Source: Intestinimonas butyriciproducens
GTDB taxonomy: Bacteria > Bacillota > Clostridia > Oscillospirales > Butyricicoccaceae
Assembly: GCF_016901775.1 (NCBI RefSeq)
Contig: NZ_JACJKW010000011.1
Location: 1-64,000 of the forward strand
Direction of reading: 5' to 3'
DNA: 64,000 bases
Shown here one piece after another: positions 23,150 to 30,933 of the stretch (the stretch's first letter is position 1; every line of letters begins with the position of its first letter). The position numbers and the translations under genes were made by a program. The notes under the pieces were generated by a model. The model saw nothing but the letters and a program-made list of their open reading frames with translations. It was not told where the DNA came from and ran no database searches.

Positions 23150-25315
23150 TTATGCCAGCGGAGGCACTCCGCACATGGTCAGGCTGATGCGTTTTTTTCC
23201 TTCGTCCACCTTTTCCACCCACACGGTGACCACATCCCCCACCTGAAGCAGCTGGGAGGGATGCCGTACCCGCTGGGGCAGCTTGCTGATGTGCACCAGG
23301 CCGTCCTGGTGGACTCCGATGTCCACGAACACCCCGAAATCCACCACATTGCGCACCGTGCCTTGCAGTTCCATGCCCGGCTTCAGATCCTTCATCTCCA
23401 TCACATCGGTGCGCAGCAGGGGCGGGGGCAGCTCGTCCCGGGGGTCCCGGCCCGGCTTGCACAGCTCCCGGAGAATGTCCCGGAGAGTGGGTACCCCTGT
23501 CCCGATCCGCTGGGCCAGCGTTTCCAGCCCCATGGCTTCCGCCTTTTCCGGCAGATGTTCCAGGGTACCCTTTTCCACATCCTGGAGGGTGAAGCCGCAT
23601 TCTTCCAGAAGGGCCTGGGCGGCGGCATAGCTTTCCGGATGGACTCCGGTGCGGTCCAGCACCTGCTTACTTTCGGGCACACGGATGAACCCGGCGCATT
23701 GTTCATAGGCCTTGGGACCAAGGCCGCGCACCTTTAAAAGCTCCTTCCGGCTCTGGAAGGCTCCCTTTTCCTCCCGGTAGTGGACCAGGTTTTTGGCGGT
23801 GGCGGCGGTGATGCCGCTGACCCGCTGGAAAAGGGAAGGGGATGCGGTGTTGGCATCCACTCCCACAGCGCCCACGCAGTCCTCCACCACCCCGTCCAGG
23901 GCCTGGCTCAGCCGGGCCTGGGGCATATCGTGCTGGTACTGGCCCACGCCGATGGCTTTGGGGTCGATCTTCACCAGCTCGGCCAGGGGGTCCTGGAGCC
24001 TGCGGGCAATGGATACCGCCGAGCGAAGGTTCACATCAAACTGGGGAAATTCCTCTGCCGCCAGAGGGGAGACGGAATACACCGAGGCCCCCGCTTCGCT
24101 GACCACCATATAGCTGACCCCGCCGCCCATGCGCCGGATCAGCTCTGCCGTCATCCGTTCGGTTTCCCGGCTGGCGGTGCCGTTGCCGATGGCGATGCAC
24201 TCCACATGGCGCCGGGCGATCAGCTGGGACAGGGTGCGGATGCACTCTTCCTTCTGCCGCTGGCCGTGGGTGGGGTAGACCACCGCAGTGTCCAGCACCT
24301 TGCCGGTGGCATCCACCACCGCCACCTTGCAGCCCATGCGGTAGCCCGGGTCTAAGCCCATGGTCACCTTGCCTTTCACCGGCGGCTGCATCAGCAGGGG
24401 CCGCAGGTTGAGGGCAAAAGTATGGATGGCTCCCTCGCTGGCCTCCTGGGTGAGCAGAGTGCGCACCTCCCGTTCCAGGGAGGGGAAAATCAGCCGGTCA
24501 TAGGCATCTTCCGCCGCCGTTTTCACAAAGGCCATGGCCGGAGCGCCGGGGCGCACCACCGCCCGGCACAAAGGCACCAGGGCGCTCTGCCGGTCCAGCT
24601 GGACGCTGACTTTCAGCTTGCCTTCTCCCTCGCCCCGGTTGATGGCCAGCACCTGGTAGCCGGAAAGCCGCCGGAGAGGGAGGGTGAAGTCGTAATACAG
24701 CCGGTAGACGCTGTCTTCCTCAGTGGCGGCCACCGAGTGGAGGGAGCCTTGCCGCAGCATCAGCTCCCGCAGGGTTTTGCGGATGGCGGCGTCATCGGAA
24801 AGCCATTCGGCAATGATGTCGTTTGCCCCCTGGAGAGCACCCTCCACCGTCTCCACCCCTTTCTGGGGGTCGATATGGTCCCGAGCGGCTTCCTCGGGGG
24901 CGGGGCCGTTTCGCTTTTGCGCAAAAAGCAGCTGGGCCAGCCCTTCCAGGCCCTTTTCCCGGGCCATGGTGGCCCGTGTACGCCGCTTTTGTTTGTAGGG
25001 GCGGTACAGGTCCTCGGCTTCGGCCAGGGTGGCGGCGTTGTCGATGGCCTGGGAAAGTTCCTCTGTCAGTTTGCCCTGGTTTTCAATGGCGGTGCGGATC
25101 TCTTCCTTCCGTCCTTCCAGGTTCCGCAGATAAGAAAGCCGGTCAGAAAGCTGCCGCAGAAGCTGGTCGTCCATGGAGCCGTGCTTTTCCTTCCGGTAGC
25201 GGGCAATGAAGGGGATGGTGGCCCCGTCATCCAGCAGGGTGATGACATTTGCCACCTGCTTTGCATCCCGGCCCAGTTCCCGGGCCAGGGCAACGGTCAG
25301 TTTGTCCATATCCAT
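23150..25315 (-). CDS. tex: Tex-family S1 RNA-binding transcription accessory protein
   Basis: 721 residues, usual size. Start ATG 25315 follows GGAGG by 8 nt and gives MDMDKLTVALARELG. Order: Tex N-terminal helical region; YqgF-like RNase H fold starting TMGLDPGYRMGCKVAVVD (about 315-335); helix-hairpin-helix segments (FQRVSGITAATAKNLVHYR, RGLGPKAYEQCAGFIRV, about 490-560); S1 domain (ELQGTVRNVVDFGVFVDIG, about 640-710). Binds nucleic acids and affects transcription. The last residues CGVPPLA and the stop lie in a GCGGAG-TGC-CTCCGC repeat hairpin, so the native C-terminal end was altered by the repeat. Confidence 0.95.
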   Translation of the reverse strand: MDMDKLTVALARELGRDAKQVANVITLLDDGATIPFIARYRKEKHGSMDDQLLRQLSDRLSYLRNLEGRKEEIRTAIENQGKLTEELSQAIDNAATLAEAEDLYRPYKQKRRTRATMAREKGLEGLAQLLFAQKRNGPAPEEAARDHIDPQKGVETVEGALQGANDIIAEWLSDDAAIRKTLRELMLRQGSLHSVAATEEDSVYRLYYDFTLPLRRLSGYQVLAINRGEGEGKLKVSVQLDRQSALVPLCRAVVRPGAPAMAFVKTAAEDAYDRLIFPSLEREVRTLLTQEASEGAIHTFALNLRPLLMQPPVKGKVTMGLDPGYRMGCKVAVVDATGKVLDTAVVYPTHGQRQKEECIRTLSQLIARRHVECIAIGNGTASRETERMTAELIRRMGGGVSYMVVSEAGASVYSVSPLAAEEFPQFDVNLRSAVSIARRLQDPLAELVKIDPKAIGVGQYQHDMPQARLSQALDGVVEDCVGAVGVDANTASPSLFQRVSGITAATAKNLVHYREEKGAFQSRKELLKVRGLGPKAYEQCAGFIRVPESKQVLDRTGVHPESYAAAQALLEECGFTLQDVEKGTLEHLPEKAEAMGLETLAQRIGTGVPTLRDILRELCKPGRDPRDELPPPLLRTDVMEMKDLKPGMELQGTVRNVVDFGVFVDIGVHQDGLVHISKLPQRVRHPSQLLQVGDVVTVWVEKVDEGKKRISLTMCGVPPLA

Positions 25316-25355
25316 AAAAACAGCCTCCATACTTTGCAACAAGGGTATCTGCTTC

Positions 25356-25361
25356 ATTATA
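25356..25361 (-). promoter_or_regulatory. -10 element of tex promoter
   Basis: TATAAT on the minus strand 40 nt before the start codon; no good -35 at 17 nt (TTTTCT), so only the -10 is clear. Confidence 0.5.
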
Positions 25362-25384
25362 CCCCATGGGCGAGCCAAAGAAAA

Positions 25385-25612
25385 GACCAGCGTGACGCTG
25401 GGTCCGGTGTCCGGACGGCCATACTCTCCCAGGCTGTATGGGCTGCTGTACCTCGGTGTTCCGGGGCTGGCGGGCCAACCCCGGAAGGGGCCAGGGTGCA
25501 ATCCTGGCCGGGTGCATGACAAAAGGCCTCCCCAAAGGAAGGCCTTTTGTGTTCGGTTTGGTTCGATTGCCTAGCGCGGCAGCGCAGTATGACAGCGGAG
25601 GCACTCCGCCTG
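25385..25612. repeat. Mosaic intergenic repeat between tex and pckA
   Basis: H15 CCAGCG-TGA-CGCTGG (25387-25401) followed at once by GTCCGG-TGT-CCGGAC (25402-25416); V hairpin CCGGGGCTGGC/GCCAACCCCGG (25461-25484); terminator (25521-25548); reversed G-box (about 25566-25590); H15 GCGGAG-GCA-CTCCGC (25595-25609), 6 nt from the pckA stop. Confidence 0.85.
25521..25548. terminator. Intrinsic terminator downstream of pckA
   Basis: AAAAGGCCT stem, loop, AGGCCTTTT; symmetric, follows the pckA stop on the minus strand. Confidence 0.65.
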
Positions 25613-25615
25613 GGA

Positions 25616-27175
25616 TTAACAATATTTCTTATAATTTTCTTCAAACTGGGCGAAAAGGTTCCGGGCCTTTTCCTCCCACTGATGGGGGTCCTGATAGGTA
25701 TCCCGGGGGTCCAGGATGCCGCTGTCCACCCCGTGGAGGGCGGTGGGCACTTCCAGATCAAAATAGGGGATGCGTTTGGTGGGGGCATTCAGAATGGAGC
25801 CGTCCAGAATGGCATCGATGATGGCCCGGGTGTCGTGGATGGAGATCCGCTTGCCGGTGCCGTTCCAGCCGGTGTTCACCAGATAGGCCCGGGCGCCGCT
25901 CTGCTCCATCTTCCGCAAAAGCTCCTGGGCGTATTTTCTGGGATGCAGCTCCAGGAAGGCCTGGCCGAAGCAGGCGGAGAAGGTGGGGGTGGGCTGGGTG
26001 ATGCCCCGCTCAGTGCCCGCCAGCTTGGAGGTGAAGCCGGAGAGGAAATAATACTGGGTCTGCTCCGGGGTGAGGATGGACACCGGCGGCAGCACGCCGA
26101 AGGCATCGGCGGTGAGGAAGATCACATGCTTGGCGTGGGGCCCCACCGACCGGGGCTGCACTCTTTTTTCAATGTGGGAAATAGGATAGGATACCCGGGT
26201 GTTTTCGGTGACCGAGGTGTCGGCAAAATCGCATTGGCCGTCTTCTTTCACCGTCACATTTTCCAGAAGGGCATTCCGGCGGATGGCGTGGTAAATGTCC
26301 GGCTCGGATTCCTTGTCCAGACCCACCACCTTGGCATAGCAGCCGCCCTCCAGATTGAAGACGCCGTGCTCATCCCAGCCGTGCTCGTCGTCGCCGATGA
26401 GCAGCCGGTGAGGATCGGTGGACAGGGTGGTCTTGCCGGTGCCCGACAGGCCGAAGAACAAGGCGGTGTTCTCACCACTCAGATCGGTGTTGGCCGAGCA
26501 GTGCATGGAGGCAATGCCCCGCAGGGGCAGGTAGTAGTTCATCATGGAGAAGATGCCCTTTTTCATCTCCCCGCCGTACCAGGTGTTGAGGATCACCTGC
26601 TCCCGGGAGCTCAGATTGAACAGAATGGCGGTGGGGGAATGGAGCCCCAGTTCTTCGTAATTTTCCACCGGGGTATGGGAGGCGTTGTAGCAAACGAAGT
26701 CCGGCTCAAAGGTGCGCAGCTCTTCCTCTGTGGGCTGGATGAACATATTCTTCACAAAATGGGCCTGCCAGGCCACTTCCATGATGAAGCGCACCGCCAT
26801 GCGGGTAGAAGGGTTGGCGCCGCAGAACACATCCATCACATAGAGCTTTTTCCCCGACAGGGACCGGACAGCCAGTTTCTTGCATTCCTCCCAGGCCTTC
26901 TGGGAAGCGGGCTTATTGTCGTTGGGGAATTCCGGGGAAGTCCACCACACAGTATCCCGGCTCTTTTCGTCCATGACGATGAACTTGTCCTTGGGGGAGC
27001 GGCCGGTGTAGATGCCGGTCATCACATTGACGGCCCCCAGATTGGTCATCCGGCCTTTTTCAAAGCCCTGAAGCTCAGGCCGGGTTTCTTCTTCCAGCAG
27101 GGTCTCATAGGAGGGGTTATGGAGGACTTGGGGAGTGCCGGTAATGCCATACTTGCTCAAATCGATGGTTGCCAT
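25616..27175 (-). CDS. pckA: Phosphoenolpyruvate carboxykinase (ATP)
   Basis: 519 residues, normal length. Interconverts oxaloacetate and PEP with ATP/ADP; in fermenting anaerobes it often works in the PEP-carboxylating direction. Kinase loop [14 protein letters not shown] at about 242-255, metal site near IGDDEHGWD, substrate segment [11 protein letters not shown] (about 53-63), and [14 protein letters not shown]. Start ATG 27175 with RBS AAAGAGG. Single gene with a good promoter (27266-27238) and terminator 25521. The stop lies 6 nt from a repeat hairpin. Confidence 0.97.
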   Translation of the reverse strand: MATIDLSKYGITGTPQVLHNPSYETLLEEETRPELQGFEKGRMTNLGAVNVMTGIYTGRSPKDKFIVMDEKSRDTVWWTSPEFPNDNKPASQKAWEECKKLAVRSLSGKKLYVMDVFCGANPSTRMAVRFIMEVAWQAHFVKNMFIQPTEEELRTFEPDFVCYNASHTPVENYEELGLHSPTAILFNLSSREQVILNTWYGGEMKKGIFSMMNYYLPLRGIASMHCSANTDLSGENTALFFGLSGTGKTTLSTDPHRLLIGDDEHGWDEHGVFNLEGGCYAKVVGLDKESEPDIYHAIRRNALLENVTVKEDGQCDFADTSVTENTRVSYPISHIEKRVQPRSVGPHAKHVIFLTADAFGVLPPVSILTPEQTQYYFLSGFTSKLAGTERGITQPTPTFSACFGQAFLELHPRKYAQELLRKMEQSGARAYLVNTGWNGTGKRISIHDTRAIIDAILDGSILNAPTKRIPYFDLEVPTALHGVDSGILDPRDTYQDPHQWEEKARNLFAQFEENYKKYC

Positions 27176-27237
27176 GATGCGCGACCTCTTTCCTCATGGA
27201 ATTTTCCCCAAAAAGTGCCGGGGGAATTGTTGCATTT

Positions 27238-27266
27238 ATCATACAGGAGCTGGCAAATGAAGTCAA
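27238..27266 (-). promoter_or_regulatory. Promoter of pckA
   Basis: TTGACT (27266-27261), 17-nt spacer, TATGAT (27243-27238). An AT-rich stretch (27290-27358) lies upstream. Confidence 0.8.
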
Positions 27267-27359
27267 TGACAGAAAAACGCTTTTCCCCGGTTTTTTCTTT
27301 CAAAACAAAGCAAAAAAGGCAAAAACACCGTTTTTTTTGAAAAATCGATAAAAAAATCA

Positions 27360-27770
27360 CAAGCCCGGTGTCCGGGCGGCCATACTGCGCTGCCGCGCTA
27401 GGCAGTTGAACGAAAGCCGGTTGGAGTTTCCTGGCTTCACAATCCCCCCTGCATGGCCCTGCCATGCCGTCCCCCCTTTGCACAAGGGGGGCTTTTTCTT
27501 TGCCCAGGTGGACACAACCGGCAAAGGCAAAGAAAGTTATGGGTCCAGCGTCACGCTGGCCCCGCCTGGGGCGCGAAAAAGGTCGGGGAAAAACCTAGTT
27601 TTTCCCCGAGAGGTCCGGTGTCCGGACGGCCATATTTTCTTTGCCCTGGCAAACACAACCGGCAAAGGCAAAGAAAGTTATGGGTCCAGCGTCACGCTGG
27701 CCCGGCGGTTCCCGCCGGGAAGAAGCCTGGAGTAGCCTTCGCCGTAGCGAAGGCTCTGGCTTTGCATAGT
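27360..27770. repeat. Mosaic intergenic repeat block before the amidase gene
   Basis: G-box (about 27385-27410); reversed P module (about 27440-27492); H15 CCAGCG-TCA-CGCTGG near 27545-27559 and 27684-27698; L palindrome arms GGGGAAAAAC (27585-27594) and GTTTTTCCCC (27598-27607); GTCCGG-TGT-CCGGAC (about 27614-27628); CCCGGCGG/CCGCCGGG hairpin (about 27700-27718); AGCCTTCGC/GCGAAGGCT hairpin (about 27733-27755). 27395-27600 is the inverted near-copy of 4133-4335. A phrase AACCGGCAAAGGCAAAGAAA occurs twice. Confidence 0.85.
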
Positions 27771-27783
27771 ATGTGGGGGAGGG

Positions 27784-28482
27784 ATGCCGGATATGGAGAT
27801 CACCGGTTTCAAGCAATCGAACAAAGCAAATTTTCAGCCGGGACGCAAAAGCCCGGTGCAGTATATCGTGGTGCATTATACAGCCAACCGTGGCGACACC
27901 GCCAAAAACAACATCGACTATTTTGCACGCACAGAAACCCGCACCTCTGCCCACTATTTCGTGGACGAAAAAGAGGTATGGCAAAGCGTCCGTGATGAGG
28001 ACACCGCCTATCACTGCGGGGCCAAGACCTACAAGCACCCCCTTTGCCGCAATGGGAGCAGCATCGGCGTGGAGATGTGCATCTGGGACAAAGCCGGCAA
28101 AGTGCGGCAGGGCACCGTGACAAAGGCCATCCAGGTAGTGCGTGAGCTGATGGAGCAATACAATGTGCCGCCGGAGTGCGTGCTGCGGCACTGGGATGTC
28201 ACCGGAAAAAACTGCCCCCTTCCCATGGTGGAAAATCCTTCCCTGTGGGAGGACTTCAAAGCAAAACTGAAAGGAGACGAGGAAGAAATGCTGGATTATC
28301 CTGATTGGGCCAAAAAGACTTATCAATGGTATGCGGATATGCCGGAATGGGCCCGGGAATCGGTGCGGAAAGCGGTAAAACGGGGCCTGATATCCACCAA
28401 TGCAGACAATTCCGTCAGCGTGTTGGGTGTGAGTTTGCAGACCCTGGTTTATCTGGACCGGGCTGGTTTATTGGACAAATAA
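27784..28482 (+). CDS. N-acetylmuramoyl-L-alanine amidase (Amidase_2, phage endolysin-like)
   Basis: 232 residues, no signal peptide. Zinc amidase domain in residues 20-155: H31 in VVHYTAN, the YHCGAK motif (H77), and RHWDVTGKNCP (H136 with following K/C) are the expected metal and catalytic residues. Cuts the bond between muramic acid and L-Ala in peptidoglycan. The C-terminal 70 residues (YPDWAKKTYQWYADMPEWAR onwards) resemble a short helical tail of clostridial phage lysins. Absence of a secretion signal and proximity to replication genes suggest phage origin; a holin-like gene lies 5 kb away but not in an operon with it. Confidence 0.88.
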   Translation: MPDMEITGFKQSNKANFQPGRKSPVQYIVVHYTANRGDTAKNNIDYFARTETRTSAHYFVDEKEVWQSVRDEDTAYHCGAKTYKHPLCRNGSSIGVEMCIWDKAGKVRQGTVTKAIQVVRELMEQYNVPPECVLRHWDVTGKNCPLPMVENPSLWEDFKAKLKGDEEEMLDYPDWAKKTYQWYADMPEWARESVRKAVKRGLISTNADNSVSVLGVSLQTLVYLDRAGLLDK

Positions 28483-28494
28483 AAGGCAAAGGCC

Positions 28495-28700
28495 GGTTGT
28501 ATCAATCAGAGCAAAGAAGCCCCCCCTTTGCACAAGGGGGGATTTTCTTTGCCCAACGGCATGCAACCGGCCTTTTTGATGCGCTCTGTCAGGACTGCAC
28601 CCCGGCCTCTACCGGTGTTGGCTCGCCAGCACCGGAGCAATCAGGCAGGCAAAGCATAAAGCCTTCAGCGAGTTTTGGGTGCAGCGTCACGCTGCACGAA
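28495..28700. repeat. Mosaic intergenic repeat before the DUF6291 gene
   Basis: Short P module (about 28518-28545), V hairpin CCGGTGTTGGC/GCCAGCACCGG (about 28612-28636), the GCATAAAGCCTTCAGCGAGT unit, and H15 GCAGCG-TCA-CGCTGC (about 28681-28695). Confidence 0.8.
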
Positions 28701-28758
28701 AAAGACCGGGAAAGGTGTGGTAGGATGGGGGCAAGAAAAAGAGAAAGGAAGAAACACA

Positions 28759-29478
28759 ATGGCCAGAGAATATATCTGCCTGTACCACTCCTACCGGGAT
28801 GCCATCCAGGCTTTGGATGATGCCGAACGGGGCCGACTGCTGACGGCCATGCTGGAATACACCTTGACGGGAGACGCCGGGAACCTCCGGGGCAACGAAC
28901 GGTTTGTGTTCCCCCTCATCAAAAGCCAGATCGACCGGGACAATGCGAAATATGCCAGACAGTGTGAGAGAAACGCAGCTAACGGCAAAAACGGCGGCAG
29001 ACCCAGAAACCCAAAAAACCCAGTGGGTTTTTCCGAAACCGAAAAAAGCCAAGACAAAGGAGAATACGAAGGCAAAGACAAAGACGAATACGAAGAAGAA
29101 TACGAAGGCGAATACGAAAACGAAAACGAAAACAAAGAAGAAGAAAAAAGAGAGGGAGAGGGTGAGTGCAAAGGAAAAGAAAAAGAAAAGGCGCCGGGGA
29201 CGCCGGAGGGCGTCCGAAGGGCGCATCACTTTCACCCACCCACCCTCTCTCAGGTGCGGGATTATGTTTATGAGAGAAATTCCCCGGTAGACCCCCAGGG
29301 GTTTCTGGATTTCTACCAGGCCAAGGGCTGGATGGTGGGAAATACGCCTATGCAGGACTGGAAAGCGGCCCTGCGGAATGCAGAAAGCTGGGAGCGATGG
29401 CAGCGGCAGGAACGGCAGCAGGGGGCCTATGCCGGACCGGACCCTTATGGGGGAGGTGAGGGCCTGTGGTCCTTTTGA
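28759..29478 (+). CDS. DUF6291 phage-type replication protein
   Basis: 239 residues from ATG 28759. N-terminal 80 residues (YICLYHSYRDAIQALDDAER, LLTAMLEYTLTG, PLIKSQIDRDNAKYA) fit DUF6291, found in phage-derived replication modules before a DnaC-like loader. NGKNGGRPRN follows, then a strongly charged low-complexity linker (residues about 94-147) written by imperfect 6-bp repeats of GAATAC/GAAAAC type (29059-29140). C-terminal part (LSQVRDYVYERNSPVDPQGF to DWKAALRNAESW) resembles replisome-organiser/DnaD-like tails. Overlaps the next gene by 13 nt. RBS GAAAGGAAG is moderate. Confidence 0.78.
   Translation: MAREYICLYHSYRDAIQALDDAERGRLLTAMLEYTLTGDAGNLRGNERFVFPLIKSQIDRDNAKYARQCERNAANGKNGGRPRNPKNPVGFSETEKSQDKGEYEGKDKDEYEEEYEGEYENENENKEEEKREGEGECKGKEKEKAPGTPEGVRRAHHFHPPTLSQVRDYVYERNSPVDPQGFLDFYQAKGWMVGNTPMQDWKAALRNAESWERWQRQERQQGAYAGPDPYGGGEGLWSF
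29059..29140 (+). repeat. Imperfect hexamer repeat inside the DUF6291 gene
   Basis: Runs of GAATAC, GAAGGC, GAAAAC and AAAGAC steps give the Glu/Lys/Asn/Tyr-rich linker. Six-base units keep the frame when copy number changes, so length may vary among strains. Confidence 0.75.
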
Positions 29479-30317
29479 AAGGGGAAAATGGACAGGAAGG
29501 GGGCCTTTTTGCCCTGGCCAGCCGCCGGGCAGAAGCTTTGCCGGGGGATTATATCCAGGACGGGCTGCTCCATTGCGGCGCCTGCCATAGCAAAAAAGAA
29601 ACCTGGGTGGAGCTGCTGGGGGCAAAGCGGAAGGTGGCCTGTCTGTGCCGGTGCCAGAGCGAGAAAGTGCAGCGGCAGCTGGAGGAAATGGAGGCGCGGC
29701 AGCGTATAGAGGCCCTGGAGCGGAAGCAGGCCGCCGCTGTCCAGGACCCGGCCTACCGGAAATGGACCTTTGACAAAGACGACGGAGGGAATCCCCGGGT
29801 GATGGAGGCCCTGCGCCGCTATTGTGCCAGATGGCCGGAGATGAAAGGGCAGAACATGGGGCTGTATCTGTATGGGGGCGTGGGCACCGGCAAGACCTTT
29901 GCCGCCGCCTGCGTTGCCAATGAGCTGACCCGGCAGGGGGTGCCGGTGCTGATGACCAGCCTGGTGCGCATGGCAAACGCTTTGGGCTGGGGGGCGGAGC
30001 GGGAGCAGTTTCTCCGCAGCCTGAACGGCTATGACCTGCTGGTGCTGGACGATCTGGGAGCTCAGCGGGGGAGCGATGCCATGAAGGAGGCGGTGTATCA
30101 GATCATCGACAGCCGCTATGCCAGCGGCAAGCCGATTGTGGTCACCACCAATCTGACCTGGGAGCAGTTCCAGAATCCCAGGGAAGAGAGAGACAGGCGG
30201 GTCTATGACCGCATCCGGGAAATGACGGTGGCCATCCAGATGGGCGGCCCCAGCCGCCGCCATCGGCTCCATGAGGAAAAACAGAACGCCGCCTATGGGA
30301 TGTTTTGGCAGAAATAG
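29466..30317 (+). CDS. DnaC/DnaI-like helicase loader ATPase (phage type)
   Basis: 283 residues from GTG 29466, preceded by GGGAGGTGAG. Cysteines HCGACH and ACLCRC near residues 36-60 suggest a small zinc site. AAA+ core: Walker A GGVGTGKT (about 137-144), Walker B DLLVLDDLG (about 191-199), and TTNLTWEQF as sensor 1 region; Arg-rich C-terminus (DRRVYDRIREM). By family it loads the replicative helicase on DNA. Paired with the DUF6291 gene in a typical prophage layout, but without integrase or structural genes. tRNA-Gln lies downstream on the other strand. Confidence 0.85.
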   Translation: MVLLKGENGQEGGLFALASRRAEALPGDYIQDGLLHCGACHSKKETWVELLGAKRKVACLCRCQSEKVQRQLEEMEARQRIEALERKQAAAVQDPAYRKWTFDKDDGGNPRVMEALRRYCARWPEMKGQNMGLYLYGGVGTGKTFAAACVANELTRQGVPVLMTSLVRMANALGWGAEREQFLRSLNGYDLLVLDDLGAQRGSDAMKEAVYQIIDSRYASGKPIVVTTNLTWEQFQNPREERDRRVYDRIREMTVAIQMGGPSRRHRLHEEKQNAAYGMFWQK

Positions 30318-30510
30318 GCCTGGGGAGGGAAGTGATTCTGCCCGGCCAGCAAGAGCTGCTTTTGGAGGAAGAAGAGGAATAAAAATTCTCTTGTGAATAT
30401 TTCCCTGGGGAAGGGGAGGGGGAAAAGTAACACCCAGGCCCTGGGTCGCTTCTTTGCCCTCGTTTTGTTGCCTGGTGCGGTAGCACCGCTTGGCTGTCCG
30501 GCCACCGGAC
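30318..30510. repeat. Region after the DnaC-like gene ending in a repeat hairpin
   Basis: 30318-30460 holds no recognisable gene or repeat (GA-rich). 30465-30510 has a G-box-like end, GGTGCGGTAGCACC and H15 GTCCGG-CCA-CCGGAC (30496-30510), directly followed by the tRNA terminator. Confidence 0.7.
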
Positions 30511-30549
30511 AAAAAACCCCGGAAGCCTTGATTTTCAAGGTTTCCGGGG
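30511..30549 (-). terminator. Intrinsic terminator of tRNA-Gln
   Basis: On the minus strand CCCCGGAAACCTTG, loop AAAAT, CAAGGCTTCCGGGG, then T6. Ends 11 nt after the tRNA CCA. Confidence 0.9.
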
Positions 30550-30559
30550 CCTTTCAAGA

Positions 30560-30633
30560 TGGCAGCGGGAGAAGGATTCGAACCCTCACAAACAGAGTCA
30601 GAGTCTGTCGTGCTACCCTTACACAATCCCGCT
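30560..30633 (-). tRNA. tRNA-Gln (anticodon CTG)
   Basis: Folds as a cloverleaf: acceptor AGCGGGA/TCCCGCT, D arm GTGT/GCAC, anticodon stem ACAGA/TCTGT with loop CTCTGAC (anticodon CTG), T arm GAGGG/CCTTC with loop TTCGAAT, discriminator G and encoded CCA. 74 nt including CCA. Own promoter and terminator. Confidence 0.95.
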
Positions 30634-30675
30634 ATTTGTTTTTCGCTTTGGGCCGTGGCCCTGAGCGCATAATTT

Positions 30676-30703
30676 ATTATAGCTATATTTTCGGGAATGT
30701 CAA
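30676..30703 (-). promoter_or_regulatory. Promoter of tRNA-Gln
   Basis: TTGACA (30703-30698), 16-nt spacer, TATAAT (30681-30676) on the minus strand, about 43 nt upstream of the tRNA. Confidence 0.85.
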
Positions 30704-30933
30704 CATCTTTTTTAAAAAAATCTGAAAAACTTTGAAAAAACTTTCCGGAAGTTTTTCAAGGTCTCTTGCAATTCTCCCCGAAAACGAAGATAATATAACA
30801 GGGGCAGCGTGACGGTCCCGTGTCGGGACAGCCAAGGGGTGCTCCCGCACCAAGCAACAGAACCAACCACAGAACGATTGCCCAGCGCGGCAGCGCAGTA
30901 TGGGTCCAGCGTCACGCTGGGAGGAGAAACACC
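30704..30933. repeat. polA leader: AT-rich segment then repeat hairpins
   Basis: 30704-30800 is AT-rich with a GAAAAACTT/AAGTTTTTC hairpin (about 30734-30758) and a weak promoter candidate TTGCAA (30766) to TAATAT (30791). Then half hairpin GCAGCGTGAC (30804-30813) fused to GTCCCG-TGT-CGGGAC (30815-30829), reversed G-box (about 30878-30900), and CCAGCG-TCA-CGCTGG (30906-30920), which runs into the polA RBS GGGAGGAG (30919-30926). Confidence 0.8.

Larger units (their letters stand above)
22590..23175. repeat. Mosaic intergenic repeat block between holin-like gene and tex
   Basis: H15 hairpins: 22600-22614 (CCAGCG-TGA), 22723-22737, 22809-22823, 22840-22854 and 22997-23011 (all GTCCGG-TGT-CCGGAC), 23158-23172 (GCGGAG-GCA-CTCCGC, inside the tex 3' end). 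Two near-identical 80-bp direct repeats start at about 22722 and 22996 (each H15, CATACTCTCTTTG, CCCGGCATGCAACCGG). Reversed P module about 22949-22997. Terminators at 22660-22696 and 22902-22930. Confidence 0.85.

Noticed and set aside
22505-23737. Long plus-strand frame over repeats and the tex 3' end
   Set aside because: Composed of repeat hairpins read in frame plus antisense tex.
22129-30317. Intact prophage
   Set aside because: Only holin-like, amidase and replication genes, interrupted by tex and pckA; no integrase, portal, capsid or terminase.
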